Source of the DNA: Trileptium ribeirensis
Taxonomy: Eukaryota > Nematoda > Enoplea > Enoplida > Thoracostomopsidae
NCBI GenBank assembly: GCA_030248225.1
Contig: JASANE010021273.1
Span: forward strand, 90,810 to 154,809
Direction of reading: 5' to 3'
Length of the DNA stretch: 64,000 nucleotides
Notes under the pieces: generated by a model
Database searches by the model: none
Told to the model about the DNA's origin: nothing
Seen by the model: only the letters and a program-made list of their open reading frames with translations
Part shown: piece after piece, positions 27,501 through 34,701 of the stretch
Layout: the number at the start of each line of letters is the position of its first letter
Position numbering within the stretch: position 1 is the first letter of the stretch
Program-made: the position numbers and the translations under genes

Positions 27501-30500
27501 ATATTACAAATAAAATACACCATTACTCCTACCTGCAAGCAACAATCCTACCGACTAGCAAAATAATTACTCACAGTTAAAAAATTACCATGCTGGTGAA
27601 ATATTACTCGAGTAATATTAAATAACTCTATGTTAAATTTAAAAATTTTTGGAGGTAATTTAAAATTACTCTTAGATAAAATTGTTAATCTGCGGGTAGC
27701 CTATCTTGCTGTTAGAATACTATAAGCTATGGGTAGGAATAATTAGGAGTGAAAGTAGGATAAATATAATCCCTCGTAGGTTAAAAATTGCGTTTAGGCA
27801 GGAGTTCCTTCGTTTACAAATACGGGCCCTCGTGACACTAAAGTTATTTGCTTGTGCAGGCGTTGATTTGAATATTTGATAGATATATTTTTTGTTTACC
27901 CCAATTAGACGCCAAATACACATCATTTATTGTAATAAGCAAGTTTGTAGATTACCTACATAGACCTACATAGTAAAGGTTGAGAAAAAAGTGAAAACCT
28001 GAAAAGTCATAATGGGGATCGTACCAAGGACCAATATATTGTAAATCAACGTCAAACTGTTCAGCTTTTAGCGCAGCCATTTCTTATCATTCTCATTGCA
28101 TTACATGTTTTGTATTAGCTAGTTCTGTTAATACTTGATCTACGATGCAATATTAAGCATCCAATAGCGTCGGATTTATATTTGTAAGTCTCGTCACACT
28201 AGAGGTCGATCGCCGTTTTTGTAGTAAAAACTATAAAACTACAAGTCTAAGTAAAAACTACAAGACTTAAATCTGGACTAATAACGGTTATATGTCTTTG
28301 CCGTTTGGTTTACGCTAGGTAACAGTAACCGTCTCCTGCTGCGTAATATTTGAGTAAACTAAACAATTACTGCAGCAATCTTTATTGATTTTTCTGTGGT
28401 TGAACAAACTAGAAGAAAGGCATGTCCTAGTATATAAAGGATGATCATATTCGTCTTCAGTTTGTAAAGGTTTTGTTGGCTCTAACCGCGAAATTGGTGT
28501 AGCTAGCTTTCCGAGTTTTATTTCTACCGCATTCGTCAGGTTCATTGTTGTTAATTACTTTTTAGCAGCTCTGTATATTGCTGTTAATGATTGTCTACTC
28601 GCTCTAAATTATTAACACTAGAATATTAGTGCAACGTTTTAATCCTCTTTGGGAAACTCGCAGAACAGTTCAAATGACCTGCAATGTAATGCATCATTTA
28701 CCTTAAGATGTGTGCAGCAGGGCTGGATTTTGTCACAGTCTGCCGCGGCTCTAAAGCCATGCTTGGCTAGCCGCGGTCAGCCAGTGTGACATTTTTGGGC
28801 CGAGCGAGACCCTACAAATATGTATAGCTAATAGTAAAATGAGGCTGATAAATTGTCACAAGGGTCGGAATCGGCCCTAAAAGCCAGAAATATATGACGA
28901 CAATTTAAAATCGCTAAAAATGGAAATTAATGATAGTGATGGTCATATATCCGTAAAACATCCTTCCAGTTACAACAGCATAATTTTCATGCATGAAAAA
29001 GCATGTTTTACATAGCTACTAGGTTGGCTTGTAAAAGGCGCTTAAACAAAAATTTTGAAAATAGCTATATTTACGTATTTATTTTGCCTGAATTTATGCG
29101 CTTTGCTTTTAAATACTACTAATCTTGCCTTTTTGGGCCTAAAGCTAAATATTTTCGATGTAACACAATCTGCTAAACTGAATGTAATAAATATTTTTTC
29201 AGTAGCCCGTCCCGGCTATCAAACCCTGAGACATAGCCACTCCCGGCCCGTGCAAACATACTAGCATAGCTTAGCTATTTATTTTATTTATGAAGGGCCG
29301 GATGTGGCTGTGCGTTTTTGTCACGAGTCTAAATTGGCTCTGTGACAGAATCCGGCCCTAGGTGCACACATCTTAAGGTAAATGATGCATAATGCAGTAC
29401 ACGGTTGTTAATACGTTTCCGAGTGCTTTAACGTGCTGTACCGTCCTTCTGTCCAGAAGGTATGTGCAACTTCGGCATGGCACCTGCATTTTGACATTTC
29501 GCGTCGTTGTGTGTTCCAACCAAACATATGGTGCTCCTAATATATAAAATAATTATGGGGCTAACATAGCTAAGAAAAAGGCATTTGATTTTCTTGCTAT
29601 GTCATTTTTTCTGTCGATGTGAATTGATAAACGAATTTATATGCCAAAGTCGATGCTACGGAATTAACAAATATTACTAGCAAACATATAAAAGCATAGA
29701 TCACAGGTGTACGACTAGGTAAAATATATGACAACAACATTTTCAAACCAACCATCCGTGCGAAGCATCTAGTACACGGTTGTTAATACGTTTCCGAGTG
29801 CTTTAACGTGCTGTACCGTCCTTCTGTCCAGAAGGTATGTGCAACTTCGGCATGGCACCTGCATTTTGACATTTCGCGTCGTTGTGTGTTCCAACCAAAC
29901 ATATGGTGCTCCTAATATATAAAATAATTATGGGGCTAACATGGCACTAAGAAAAGGCATTTGAATTTCTTGCTATGTCATTTTTTCTGTTGATGTGAAT
30001 TGATAAACGAATTTATATGCCAAAGTCGATGCTACGGAGATTAACAAATATTACTGAGCAAACATATAAAAGCATAGATCACAGTGTAACGGGCTTCAGG
30101 TAAAATATATGACAACAACATTTAAGAAACCCAACGGTCCGTGCGAAGCATCTAGTTTAATTGTTATATATTGTTAGGCAGAATTTATGTGATAGAATCT
30201 TGTAAAATTTGCACAAATGACTAGGCAGCTTGGAAAGGTTTAAATAAAACGGTGCCGTAGCTTTACAGATAAGATTAAAATATAAATAGGCGGATTCATA
30301 GATAAATACGCGCTCAGTTTCACGCAACGAGGTTTTTCAATTTGGCAGAAATACCTCTAATAAAGTGTTTTATACTGAAAAAGTTTGTACTATATACAAC
30401 AAATAGTGTGTCAAAAACTACTGGTAGCCGCTTTCTGTCATACATATTGAATTACTATGTCAGATTTTAGCATTGCAGATTTGCTTATTTGGTAAATGAC

Positions 30501-32588
30501 TAAATTTTAACGGGCAAGTCAGTTGATATGGAATATTTGATAAATTCAAACTGTCGCCAAGAATCATACCCGAGTAAATAAATATACGCCCCTCGACAAA
30601 TTCAGTCAAAGCAACGCCCTTAAATATACCCTTAAATGAAACGGTTAAATGTTTCCGCCGAAGGCTATCTAGCACACATATGTCGGCCTGTGGTGGATAC
30701 CACCCTGCTGGATGCAACCTACCGATCTAACACGGCGAATACCACAACTATTAAACGGGATCTCAATGCCTGTCTGAAGGGTTCGCGTCGCATCAGTTCG
30801 ACATCCCGGTTCATTGTAGCGATCTTTGACAAAGACGTGACCTAAAAGTAGTAAAGAAAAACGTGCACATTGTATTAAATTCAAAAGTAAGATTTTCAAA
30901 ATATTTTAAAAATTAATGCAACTTACATTTATTTTTTGTAAAGAGGTTTATTTAATATATCATGAATTTGAGAACAAGACTATAGGCCGAATAAAAAAGC
31001 TTAGTCTTTATTTTTTAGTTTAAATTTCTAAATACAATTTCGCTTAGTGTAATCATAACAGCAATAGGAGTTATATTTTGAAAATAGTCTGCTCGATGAA
31101 ACATTTTTGTGATCTTTGATGCGATTAGTTAAACCGCACGAGTCAAGCTGAGAGGTGTAGTGATATACGATTTAAACCGAAATGGAACAGTGCATGTGTT
31201 TCAGCGAACTTTGTGTGACAGCCTTTAATCGCTACTGATTACGAACCAGATGTATTAAAATTTCGTCCACACTACATGTGGAAATTCAATAAACTTAAAC
31301 CTGGTTCATAGAAACAATAATAGTATTTTCGTGCAATACTTGTTTATTATGGTTGCTATAATTTGAAATTTGATATCTTCTCAAGATTGTGGAAGTACTA
31401 TCGGATCAAAACGCAGCATTCTAAAAACAGCAAACTCCGAGGAGTTTTCTGACATTGCTACATGGTATAACTTGAAATTTGCTATCTTCTCAAGATTGTG
31501 GAAGTACTATCGGATCAAAACACATCATTCTAAAAACAGCAAACTCCGAGGAGTTTTCTGACATTGCTACATGGTATAACTTGAAATTTGCTATCTTCTC
31601 AAGATTGTGGAAGTACTATGTCGGATTCAAACGCCAGCATCTCAAAAACAGCAAACTACGAGGGGTTTTCTGACATTGCTACATGGTATAACTTGAAATT
31701 TGCTATCTTCTCAAGATTGTGGAAGTACTATCGGATCAAAACGCAGCATTCTAAAAACAGCAAACTCCGAGGAGTTTTCTGACATTGCTACATGGTATAA
31801 CTTGAAATTTGCTATCTTCTCAAGATTGTGGAAGTACTATCGGATCAAAACACATCATTCTAAAAACAGCAAACTCCGAGGAGTTTCCTGACATTGCTAC
31901 ATACTATAATTTGAAATTTGCTATCTTCTCAAGATAGTGGAAGTACTATCGGATCAAAACGCATCATTCTAGAAACTGCGAACTCCGTATAGTTTTCTGA
32001 CATTGCTACATGGTATAATTTGAAATTTGCTATCTTCTCAAGATTGTGGAAGTATATACTATCGGATCAAAACACATCATTCTAAAAACAGCAAACTCCG
32101 AGGAGTTTTCTGACATTGCTACATGGTATAACTTGAAATTTGCTATCTTCTCAAGATTGTGGAAGTACTATCGGATCAAAACACATCATTCTAAAAACAA
32201 AACTCGGAGGAGTTTTCTGACATTGCTACATGCTACAAGTTTCATCAATTAACTGCTAATGCTATTATGTCAAACAAAAACTAAGTTTACTTGTGTTGTT
32301 AACAGTATGTTTTGCGTGGATATCAGTTGTTACTTTCTAGTTTTAATATTTGATCACCATTTGGTTATATAGAACAGTGTTCGAAGTTGTTTTCGACGAT
32401 TCCAACTGTCAACTGCTTCCTTGCAACATTTGAATAATTGATACCAAGTTGCAACAGAAAGACGTCGCTTTACCTTCGAAAGTGTTATATGTAGCGTAAG
32501 CGACTGCAATCGTGGTTGGACCACAGCGAATTTCAGGGTTCGAAGCGACGCCGTTGTCAATCGGAATGGCCTTTGTAATGGAAAACAG
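6182..32588 (-). CDS. cuticlin-type ZP-domain transmembrane protein (whole gene span, join of 8 exons)
   Basis: Proposed join on the minus strand: 32588-32474, 30841-30723, 26918-26776, 23818-23670, 21936-21855, 19186-19030, 18129-17829, 6561-6182. All junctions are GT-AG and their phases match (1, 0, 2, 1, 2, 0, 1), giving 481 residues. Order of parts: ZP-N (starting IDNGV, 4 Cys), ZP-C (8 Cys), an Ala/Lys-rich helix with a furin-like KAKR site, a Ser/Thr/Pro-rich spacer, one transmembrane helix and a basic cytoplasmic tail. Motifs such as VDRAY, QCFYME, YHKWSC, FKFADKP and CQIRISIKEP match the nematode cuticlin/cuticlin-like ZP family, whose ectodomains are released and polymerise in the apical extracellular matrix or cuticle. 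The polymerising role is family knowledge. The exon with the start codon and signal peptide is not firmly located, so this is the gene minus its extreme 5' end. Introns run from 344-900 bases up to 11.3 kb. Confidence 0.88.
7182..11342. repeat. satellite array, about 219-bp unit, 19 copies
   Basis: The unit start 'actaggcctaactattcggg' recurs at 7182, 7401, 7618, 7837, 8057, 8271, 8493, 8712, 8932, 9152, 9371, 9589, 9809, 10031, 10238, 10458, 10678, 10905 and 11125. Units differ by point changes, an A-run length change (caaaaac/caaaaaac) and a three-base difference (ctttatcagttcag versus ctgcttgttcag). The unit at 10031 has several small deletions. The phrase gggttcgattcatg in each unit resembles a pol III B box. 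No reading frame crosses the array. It is wholly intronic to the ZP gene. Confidence 0.97.
11700..13265 (-). pseudogene. decayed non-LTR retrotransposon: RT end, linker and RNase H
   Basis: On the minus strand, several blocks appear in the order expected for a Jockey/I/R1-type element. The RT thumb phrase VKYLGLVLD lies at 13054-13080, preceded by a decayed FISLDDK. A post-RT linker with VQSLACLMFTGVVKSAP and IETVRCIPPIDVIIKE lies at 12720-12841. RNase H follows: YTDSSVDDG and GAGIYIP near 12240-12302, FKAEVLAIERS near 12170-12202 in another frame, and GNE.ADELA near 11955-11990. Frameshifts and stops separate the blocks, and no intact endonuclease or RT palm was found upstream. It is therefore a dead, 5'-truncated or rearranged copy within the last ZP intron. 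Clade assignment is tentative. Confidence 0.8.
12491..12525. repeat. GC hairpin (CGGGGGG stem)
   Basis: The sequence cggggggctaccgccccccg is a perfect seven-base stem with a small loop, followed by gaaccccccgct. It stands out in AT-rich surroundings and follows an imperfect taagcctaag inverted repeat at 12440-12490. Confidence 0.6.
13399..13800 (-). CDS. unrecognised Ser/Asp/Gly-rich open frame beside the RT/RNase H relic
   Basis: A minus-strand frame reads from an AT-rich hydrophobic stretch (13800-13977, probably non-coding) into a compositionally normal segment. This segment starts near RKRRLTISEGP and ends GLVLDIPPVPGSSG at a stop at 13399-13401. It is rich in Ser, Asp, Thr and Gly, with a short CYTCNY motif, and no domain is recognised. 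It sits directly 5' of the RT thumb in the same orientation. It could be part of that element's first ORF, an unrelated exon, or chance. Confidence 0.25.
   Translation of the reverse strand, partial: KDYINCTRKRRLTISEGPAPGFCRWTRGSSCYTCNYELYDSHYANNDHSGSSDSGDHTTRSLSVKPFIGGETDSVDMTDQKTELDTDFSDAHLSISGIIRTVNFTGQPAESGESERAISGLVLDIPPVPGSSG
14720..14890 (+). pseudogene. C-terminal fragment of an endonuclease/RT retrotransposon
   Basis: Plus-strand translation contains HAQARSYRLRLLDHVLRMDE followed by QRIPREMVTAAI. This matches the conserved post-RT 'LGHVLRMD..RIPR' region of RTE/CR1-like polyproteins common in invertebrates. Only this region is present. The surroundings (14350-14720 and 14890-15090) are open in short stretches but not recognisable. 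It is a small dead fragment inside the last ZP intron, on the opposite strand to the RT/RNase H relic. Confidence 0.65.
15290..15740. repeat. diverged tandem-like repeats, about 175-190 bp
   Basis: Blocks around 'gcaggagctgacagagcaatttggcc' (15316), 'acagaagctgacagcgaaatttggcc' (15487) and 'atacgagctaagacaaaatttgggtt' (15665) recur. Between them lie matching 'gacctaatatctgttactcaaa' and 'gacctagtatctgtcatgcaaa' segments. The copies are old and diverged. Confidence 0.6.
17540..17765. repeat. GC-rich patch, probable dispersed repeat
   Basis: A sharply GC-rich segment (ccttcggcgggcgagttggc and onwards) in AT-rich intron. Its style resembles other GC patches at 23010-23290, 24170-24530, 53410-53610 and 56335-56540. 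No coding sense is supported. Confidence 0.4.
17829..18129 (-). CDS. ZP gene exon 7: end of ZP-C, Ala/Lys helix, furin-like site
   Basis: Acceptor gttttgctttcag ends just before 18129, and the donor G|GTAAAATA follows 17829. It starts in phase 0 and leaves one base. The first residues, RVHCPERVKA, supply the last ZP-domain cysteine. A run of Ala and Lys follows (about residues 11-31), then KAKR|SLLSR. KAKR fits the R/K-X-K/R-R furin-like cleavage site that sits between the ZP domain and the membrane anchor in this family. The rest (SPPPQVATDASNQIVVTPVR and onwards) is a Pro/Ser/Thr/Val-rich spacer. The AT-rich sequence beyond 17829 stays open briefly but is intron. Confidence 0.85.
18130..19029 (-). 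other. ZP intron with a two-copy duplication
   Basis: A 900-bp intron between exons 6 and 7. Nothing coding was found. About 350 bases of it are a direct duplication, listed separately. Confidence 0.8.
18639..18985. repeat. two-copy tandem duplication, about 175-bp unit
   Basis: The phrase 'ttgatatctatttatgctta' begins near 18654 and 18828. Both copies run through 'gcagccgcggttttcacaaa' with only small indels in A and T runs. The second copy ends about 45 bases from the donor of ZP exon 6. Confidence 0.9.
19030..19186 (-). CDS. ZP gene exon 6: core of ZP-C
   Basis: Acceptor actttcttgtag precedes 19186, and the donor TGTGAG|GTAAAAAT follows 19030. The first base completes a Gly codon with two bases from exon 5, and the exon then encodes 52 residues beginning CSTDRYLMGNLDYPYDLEAG. 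Diagnostic cuticlin ZP-C motifs follow: HVFKFADKPNLYFNCQI, then RISIKEPNSPCE. Three conserved cysteines are present. The frame would read on into the intron (VKISLSL and onwards), but splicing after CE joins exactly to RVHCPER in exon 7, restoring the family's C-x(n)-C pattern. Confidence 0.92.
19705..19955. mobile_element. foldback-type dispersed repeat, copy 1
   Basis: Shares long similarity with 33460-33692: a 'gtagca.agcc' start, a 'cgtgcgtacaaat' / 'tgtgcgcacaattt' middle and a 'gcttta.ctat.taagctg' end. The ends are partly self-complementary (tgtagcacagcc against ggctttgctata), suggesting a non-autonomous foldback or MITE. Confidence 0.55.
19965..20620. repeat. diverged tandem repeats, about 135-160 bp, four to five units
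   Basis: A GC-rich core, 'aaggccccgcgtccttccgg' with 'gcgctcaaggcac', recurs with changes near 19970, 20128, 20279, 20413 and 20573. Each core is followed by an AT-rich 'tatgataatggcag' segment and, in most units, a 'ggagtttgacc' segment. The array is old, with spacing variation. Confidence 0.75.
21012..21084 (-). tRNA. tRNA-like sequence, likely pseudogene or SINE head
   Basis: Minus-strand reading gives a 5' GGGTCCA that pairs at six of seven positions with 3' TGGACAC. The A-box-like phrase TGTAGTGGTTAGCACG and the B-box-like GGTGTTCTATTCCC follow. The anticodon stem relies on wobble pairs, the base before the apparent CGC anticodon is G instead of T, and the T loop is atypical. It is therefore unlikely to be a working tRNA and is better read as a tRNA relic or SINE head. 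Confidence 0.45.
21855..21936 (-). CDS. ZP gene exon 5: small exon of ZP-C
   Basis: An 82-bp exon. The acceptor is a run of T followed by CAG (before 21936) and the donor is GCTGG|GTTCGT (after 21855). Two bases complete an Asp codon with the single G of exon 4. The 26 full codons read DLYCMTVHTCFVDDGAGRAS then LILDTA, and two bases run on into exon 6 to make Gly. The C..V.(S/T)C.VDDG.G pattern with two cysteines is diagnostic for the cuticlin ZP-C domain, and the join gives the expected '(N/A)GC' before STDRYL. The exon is short and was recognised by motif and phase. Confidence 0.88.
22325..22860. repeat. tandem array, 107-bp unit, 5 copies
   Basis: The unit start 'gctcggcgttaagggttatc' follows gaat(t/a/c) at 22325, 22432, 22539, 22646 and 22753, an exact 107-base spacing. 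Copies differ at only a few positions, for example aacagtttc, aacggtttc and aactgtttc. It is intronic. Confidence 0.97.
23010..23290. repeat. GC-rich patch in intron
   Basis: A pyrimidine-rich, GC-rich segment with several 'accccttc/gaagcg' style phrases and runs of C, unlike the flanking intron. A short open frame here has no protein-like content. Probably part of a dispersed GC-rich repeat family. Confidence 0.4.
23670..23818 (-). CDS. ZP gene exon 4: ZP linker and start of ZP-C
   Basis: Acceptor ttttctaaatag precedes 23818, and the donor G|GTTAGTTG follows 23670. The first base completes a Ser codon with AG from exon 3, giving VNLDV-S-MLTT. The 49 codons include MPICQYEVLYGGPNGAPARF and VGDQVYHKWSCKAQV. 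The C.YE(V/I)L.GGP.G.P..(F/Y)A..G..VYHKW(S/T)C signature is that of cuticlin ZP-C domains, with two of its cysteines. One base is left for exon 5. Confidence 0.93.
24170..24530. repeat. G-rich patch
   Basis: Plus-strand runs such as ggtggaggggggtggac and gtcggggtggggtgggggag give a marked G skew over about 350 bases. Runs of G are spaced closely enough for possible G-quadruplex formation. Open frames here look incidental. Confidence 0.4.
24913..25722. repeat. tandem array, about 116-bp unit, 7 copies
   Basis: The unit start 'gctaatattttcactgcaga' recurs at 24913, 25029, 25144, 25261, 25377, 25493 and 25609. The last unit is more diverged (agcttatatatcaaaaactt). It has no similarity to the other 116-bp array at 44953. 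It is intronic to the ZP gene. Confidence 0.97.
26776..26918 (-). CDS. ZP gene exon 3: second half of ZP-N
   Basis: Acceptor tagtttctttcag precedes 26918, and the donor GTTAG|GTATAATG follows 26776. It starts in phase 0 with ANPRGIFVETTVIISFHPYF, then ITKVDRAYALQCFYMEAEKT and VTVNLDV, leaving two bases. 'NP(R/K)G.FV.TTV.ISFHP.F.TKVDRAY..QCFYME..KTV' is a hallmark of nematode-type cuticlin ZP-N domains. One conserved cysteine is present. Confidence 0.94.
28690..29389. mobile_element. PIF/Harbinger-like non-autonomous element (700 bp)
   Basis: Terminal inverted repeats of about 27 bases: left tgcatcatttaccttaagat(gtgtgca) and right its complement, then a further matching block (ggattttgtcacag against ctgtgacagaatcc). 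The target duplication is TAA at 28687-28689 and 29390-29392. A TAA (TWA) duplication with such ends fits PIF/Harbinger. The interior has a 69-codon frame only and no transposase, so it is non-autonomous. Confidence 0.85.
29396..30155. repeat. tandem duplication, about 375-384 bp, 2 copies
   Basis: Starts at 'agtacacggttgttaatacg' at 29396 and 29771. Both copies end with 'cgtgcgaagcatctagt'. Divergence is low and mostly single-base indels in the later half. The left copy begins directly beyond the target duplication of the 700-bp element. Confidence 0.92.
30723..30841 (-). CDS. ZP gene exon 2: first half of ZP-N
   Basis: Acceptor ctacttttag precedes 30841, and the donor GATCG|GTAGGT follows 30723. 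Two bases complete a Gly codon with the G of exon 1. The 39 codons read HVFVKDRYNEPGCRTDATRT, then LQTGIEIPFNSCGIRRVRS. The (G)H(V/I)(F/Y)VK and IPF.SCG(I/V)R motifs plus two cysteines are the ZP-N pattern of cuticlins. The exon ends on a codon boundary, matching the phase-0 start of exon 3. Confidence 0.92.
30842..32473 (-). other. ZP intron with 109-bp array
   Basis: A 1.63-kb intron between ZP exons 1 and 2. The 109-bp array covers more than half of it. Nothing else is supported. Confidence 0.75.
31355..32238. repeat. tandem array, about 109-bp unit, 8 copies
   Basis: The phrase 'ttgaaatttgctatcttctc' (gatatc in the first unit) recurs near 31363, 31471, 31580, 31692, 31801, 31911, 32020 and 32131. 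Units carry small indels (for example aagtatatactatcgg). Most units are open for 63-64 codons on the plus strand, but the similarity between these frames only reflects the repeat. Confidence 0.97.
32474..32588 (-). CDS. ZP gene exon 1 (first located): end of signal peptide and start of ZP-N
   Basis: Acceptor gttgataattttag precedes 32588, and the donor TTTCGAAG|GTAAAG follows 32474. It starts in phase 0 and leaves one base, which with GT of exon 2 encodes Gly. The 38 codons read LFSITKAIPIDNGVASNPEI, then RCGPTTIAVAYATYNTFE. 'IDNGV...PEI.CG' followed by '..F.GH(V/I)(F/Y)VK' is the N-terminal start of cuticlin ZP domains. LFSITKA looks like the end of a signal peptide core, so the start-codon exon should be short and lie upstream. 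A longer frame on the same strand here is a frame-shifted shadow. Confidence 0.88.
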
Positions 32589-32831
32589 CTAAAATTATCA
32601 ACAATCATATCGATGTTAGCTAAGGCGAGAGTAAACATAACAATGCCTCCATTGACAATCCAATTTTATCGCTTTTCCTAAAATCCGTACGAATGGTTTT
32701 CGATAGATCGAAATTCGCCACAAACTCTTTGAAAACACACTGCTCTTTATTCAAATTCGAAACGATGCTGTTATTTTTCGGAATGGATAAAAAAAAAAAA
32801 AATATAAGCTTAAAATGTAACTATGCATACT

Positions 32832-33102
32832 TTGTCACTCTGTTTGCTAGGCGATATGACATATATCGCCCTAGGGCGAGTTACTTGTCATTGTGAAACA
32901 GTGCTATAAGAGAAAAATATATATCACATTTGACATATTTCCGAGGTAATAATATTGCACGAGGCCGGAGGCCGAGTGCTATGTTATTACCGAGGAGTTG
33001 GCGAATGTGATATATATTTTTCTCCTATAGCACTGTTTCACAATGACAAGTAACTCGCCCTAGGGCGATATATGTCATATCGCCTAGCAAACAGAGTGAC
33101 AA
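32832..33102. mobile_element. 271-bp near-perfect palindrome (foldback element)
   Basis: The left arm starts ttgtcactctgtttgctagg and the right arm ends with its complement (cctagcaaacagagtgacaa). Pairing continues almost without break to the centre near 32967 (cgaggccggaggccgag). A candidate 5-base duplication ATACT flanks it (32827-32831 and about 33104-33108). It has no coding capacity. It is either a foldback/MITE or a hairpin-forming element. Confidence 0.85.
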
Positions 33103-33183
33103 GATACTTGTCATCTGCTTTCGATTGTACAGGGAGTGATATGAATTATATCATGCAGGCGGCACCCTTTGAAGTGGGTGACA

Positions 33184-33385
33184 AATGCGTTGTTATTGGT
33201 TCGCTTTGCGAGGTTCCTTAAGAAACAGACCAAAAGCTCCTCGATAACTCAGTGGTTAGTGTACGCCACTTTCACCCGTTCAGCCCGGGTTCGTTCCCTG
33301 GCGAAGGTTTGAGTTCTCAAACATTGCACGGCGCACAAATTACTTTGGGCGTTAAAGGGTTTGACCCATTCCTTGACTAATCAGT
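33184..33385 (+). mobile_element. tRNA-derived SINE, copy 2
   Basis: The best-preserved member. The family 5' phrase ggttcgctttgcgaggttcc is followed by a tRNA-like body at about 33236-33310 with the A-box phrase taactcagtggttagtg and B-box cgggttcgttccc. The tail is cacaaattactttgggcgtt with aaagggtttgacc. Related copies lie at 5891, 50849 and 60082, with a tail fragment at 44884. Confidence 0.75.
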
Positions 33386-33459
33386 TTTAGTTTAAGCAAG
33401 CGTTCTGACGGTTGCAAAATTCAGTATGGCAAAGATAAATAACATAATATATGAATGTT

Positions 33460-33692
33460 GCTAAACACCAAATGAGTAATAGCTGTAGCATAGCCAACAT
33501 ACTTTCAACGGTTGTGAGGAATCCAACCGATTACGATATCACTGGTTTGAACAAGTAAAACAGCTCAGCTGTGCGCACAATTTCTTAACCGCACGGCTTG
33601 TTATGCCACAGCTACAAACTTGTAACATAATTAGCCATAACTAAACACGTGTTCGGATATTTCAACGCACAGTTTTAGCTATATAAGCTGCT
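33460..33692. mobile_element. foldback-type dispersed repeat, copy 2
   Basis: Similar over about 235 bases to 19705-19955. The ends are complementary: agctgtagcatagcc against ggcttgttatgccacagct. It has no coding capacity, and the family is unnamed here. Confidence 0.55.
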
Positions 33693-34668
33693 TCACAAAA
33701 ATATAACTTACTCAAATTATATGAATAGCGTCTATTATTTTCTATCTCTATAGCAATACGTAGTATTGTTTTGTTCTTCGATTACATTAGTATTGCTCTA
33801 ACGGTCTTGATTTCAGGAAAATTTACAGAAGTTTTTAAATCTTAGATATTTAATATTAGAATCTCGATAAATTTAAGGTGAAATCATAAGGTCGAGATGT
33901 TCAAAAAATGGCACTTGGTTGTTAAAGATGACTTATCGTCATCACTTTGTTAATCAAGGAACATAGATATGATGAAGGCGGCCGCCACAATATACATATC
34001 GGGTCGAGACAGTCGTTAGGACGACCAGTTATATTACAAGAAATCATTGAACACTATTTACTTTATTTACCACTATTTGAGCAATATTATGGCATCCCGC
34101 ATATAAGAACACCTGATTTATGACAATTTGTTTAACGTTTAGGCATCCGTTCTAAGCTTGCATATTAGAATATTTTTACAGACCTGAGCCTAAAATAAAA
34201 TTCAATGATCCTCTATGCATTAATAGATGGTACCAAAGCATATTATTGCAGCTTTTATTATATCACATAACGCCAAATTCAAGTTCTAACTACTTTTAAA
34301 ATGATTTTCTTAATCAATTTTTAAGCGATAAATTGAAAATTTGAAATGATTTTGACCGAAAATCGAGCAGGATAAATTTGTGCAGCCCAACCGGTGTTTA
34401 AATGCTTCTGTCAATAAGTGCGAGCAACGAAAAGTTTGGAAAACACTTAATAAAGAATTTAGCGGTTAAAAAACATGCTTCTGGTGTTACGAAAATACTG
34501 CTAAAATGCGATAGCAGTGAAGAAGTAAAACGTAAGTAAATGTGTACTTTTAGTGAAAAAAGGAAACCATAATTTCAGTTTTGCGCTCAAAGCATTGCAC
34601 ATTATGCATGACTCCGTGCGCTTTTGAGGTGTGGATGTGGACTGCACAGGCTCATGGATGACAGTTAC

Positions 34669-34701
34669 CGTCAACACAAGAAAGAACTCGGGTAGATACA
34701 A
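34669..34701 (-). CDS. candidate short exon for the ZP signal-peptide core
   Basis: On the minus strand a frame reading LYLPEFFLVLT ends in phase 0 at a usable donor (TTGACG|GTAACT, donor 34668-34667). Joined to ZP exon 1 this would give EFFLVLT-LFSITKA, a good signal-peptide core just before IPIDNG. Against it, there is no in-frame ATG before an upstream stop (TAA about 21 codons before the donor), so another exon with a weak acceptor (catcaaag) would be needed. Treat this as a hint only. Confidence 0.25.

Larger units (their letters stand above)
26919..30722 (-). other. ZP intron with MITE and tandem duplication
   Basis: A 3.8-kb intron. A 700-bp terminal-inverted-repeat element (28690-29389) and a 375-bp tandem duplication (29396-30155) occupy much of it. 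The rest (26919-28686, 30156-30722) shows no supported feature. Confidence 0.75.
32589..34668. other. 5' region of the ZP gene: repeats, no clear exon
   Basis: Contains a 271-bp palindrome (32832-33102), a SINE (33184-33385) and a foldback repeat (33460-33692). The remainder (33700-34660) is AT-rich with no supported exon. The ZP start exon and promoter could be here but were not identified. Confidence 0.5.

Noticed and set aside
30636..30845. Plus-strand ORF of 69 residues opposite ZP exon 2
   Set aside because: It is an antisense shadow of exon 30723-30841, whose minus-strand translation carries ZP-N motifs.
31363..32252. A series of similar 63-68 residue plus-strand ORFs that looked like a small protein family
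   Set aside because: They are the translated 109-bp tandem repeat. Indels shift the frame between units and there is no start context or domain.
33470..33510. Candidate signal peptide MLAMLQLLLIWCLATF for the ZP gene
   Set aside because: It lies inside a dispersed repeat also present at 19705-19955, and no donor with the required phase 0 was found.
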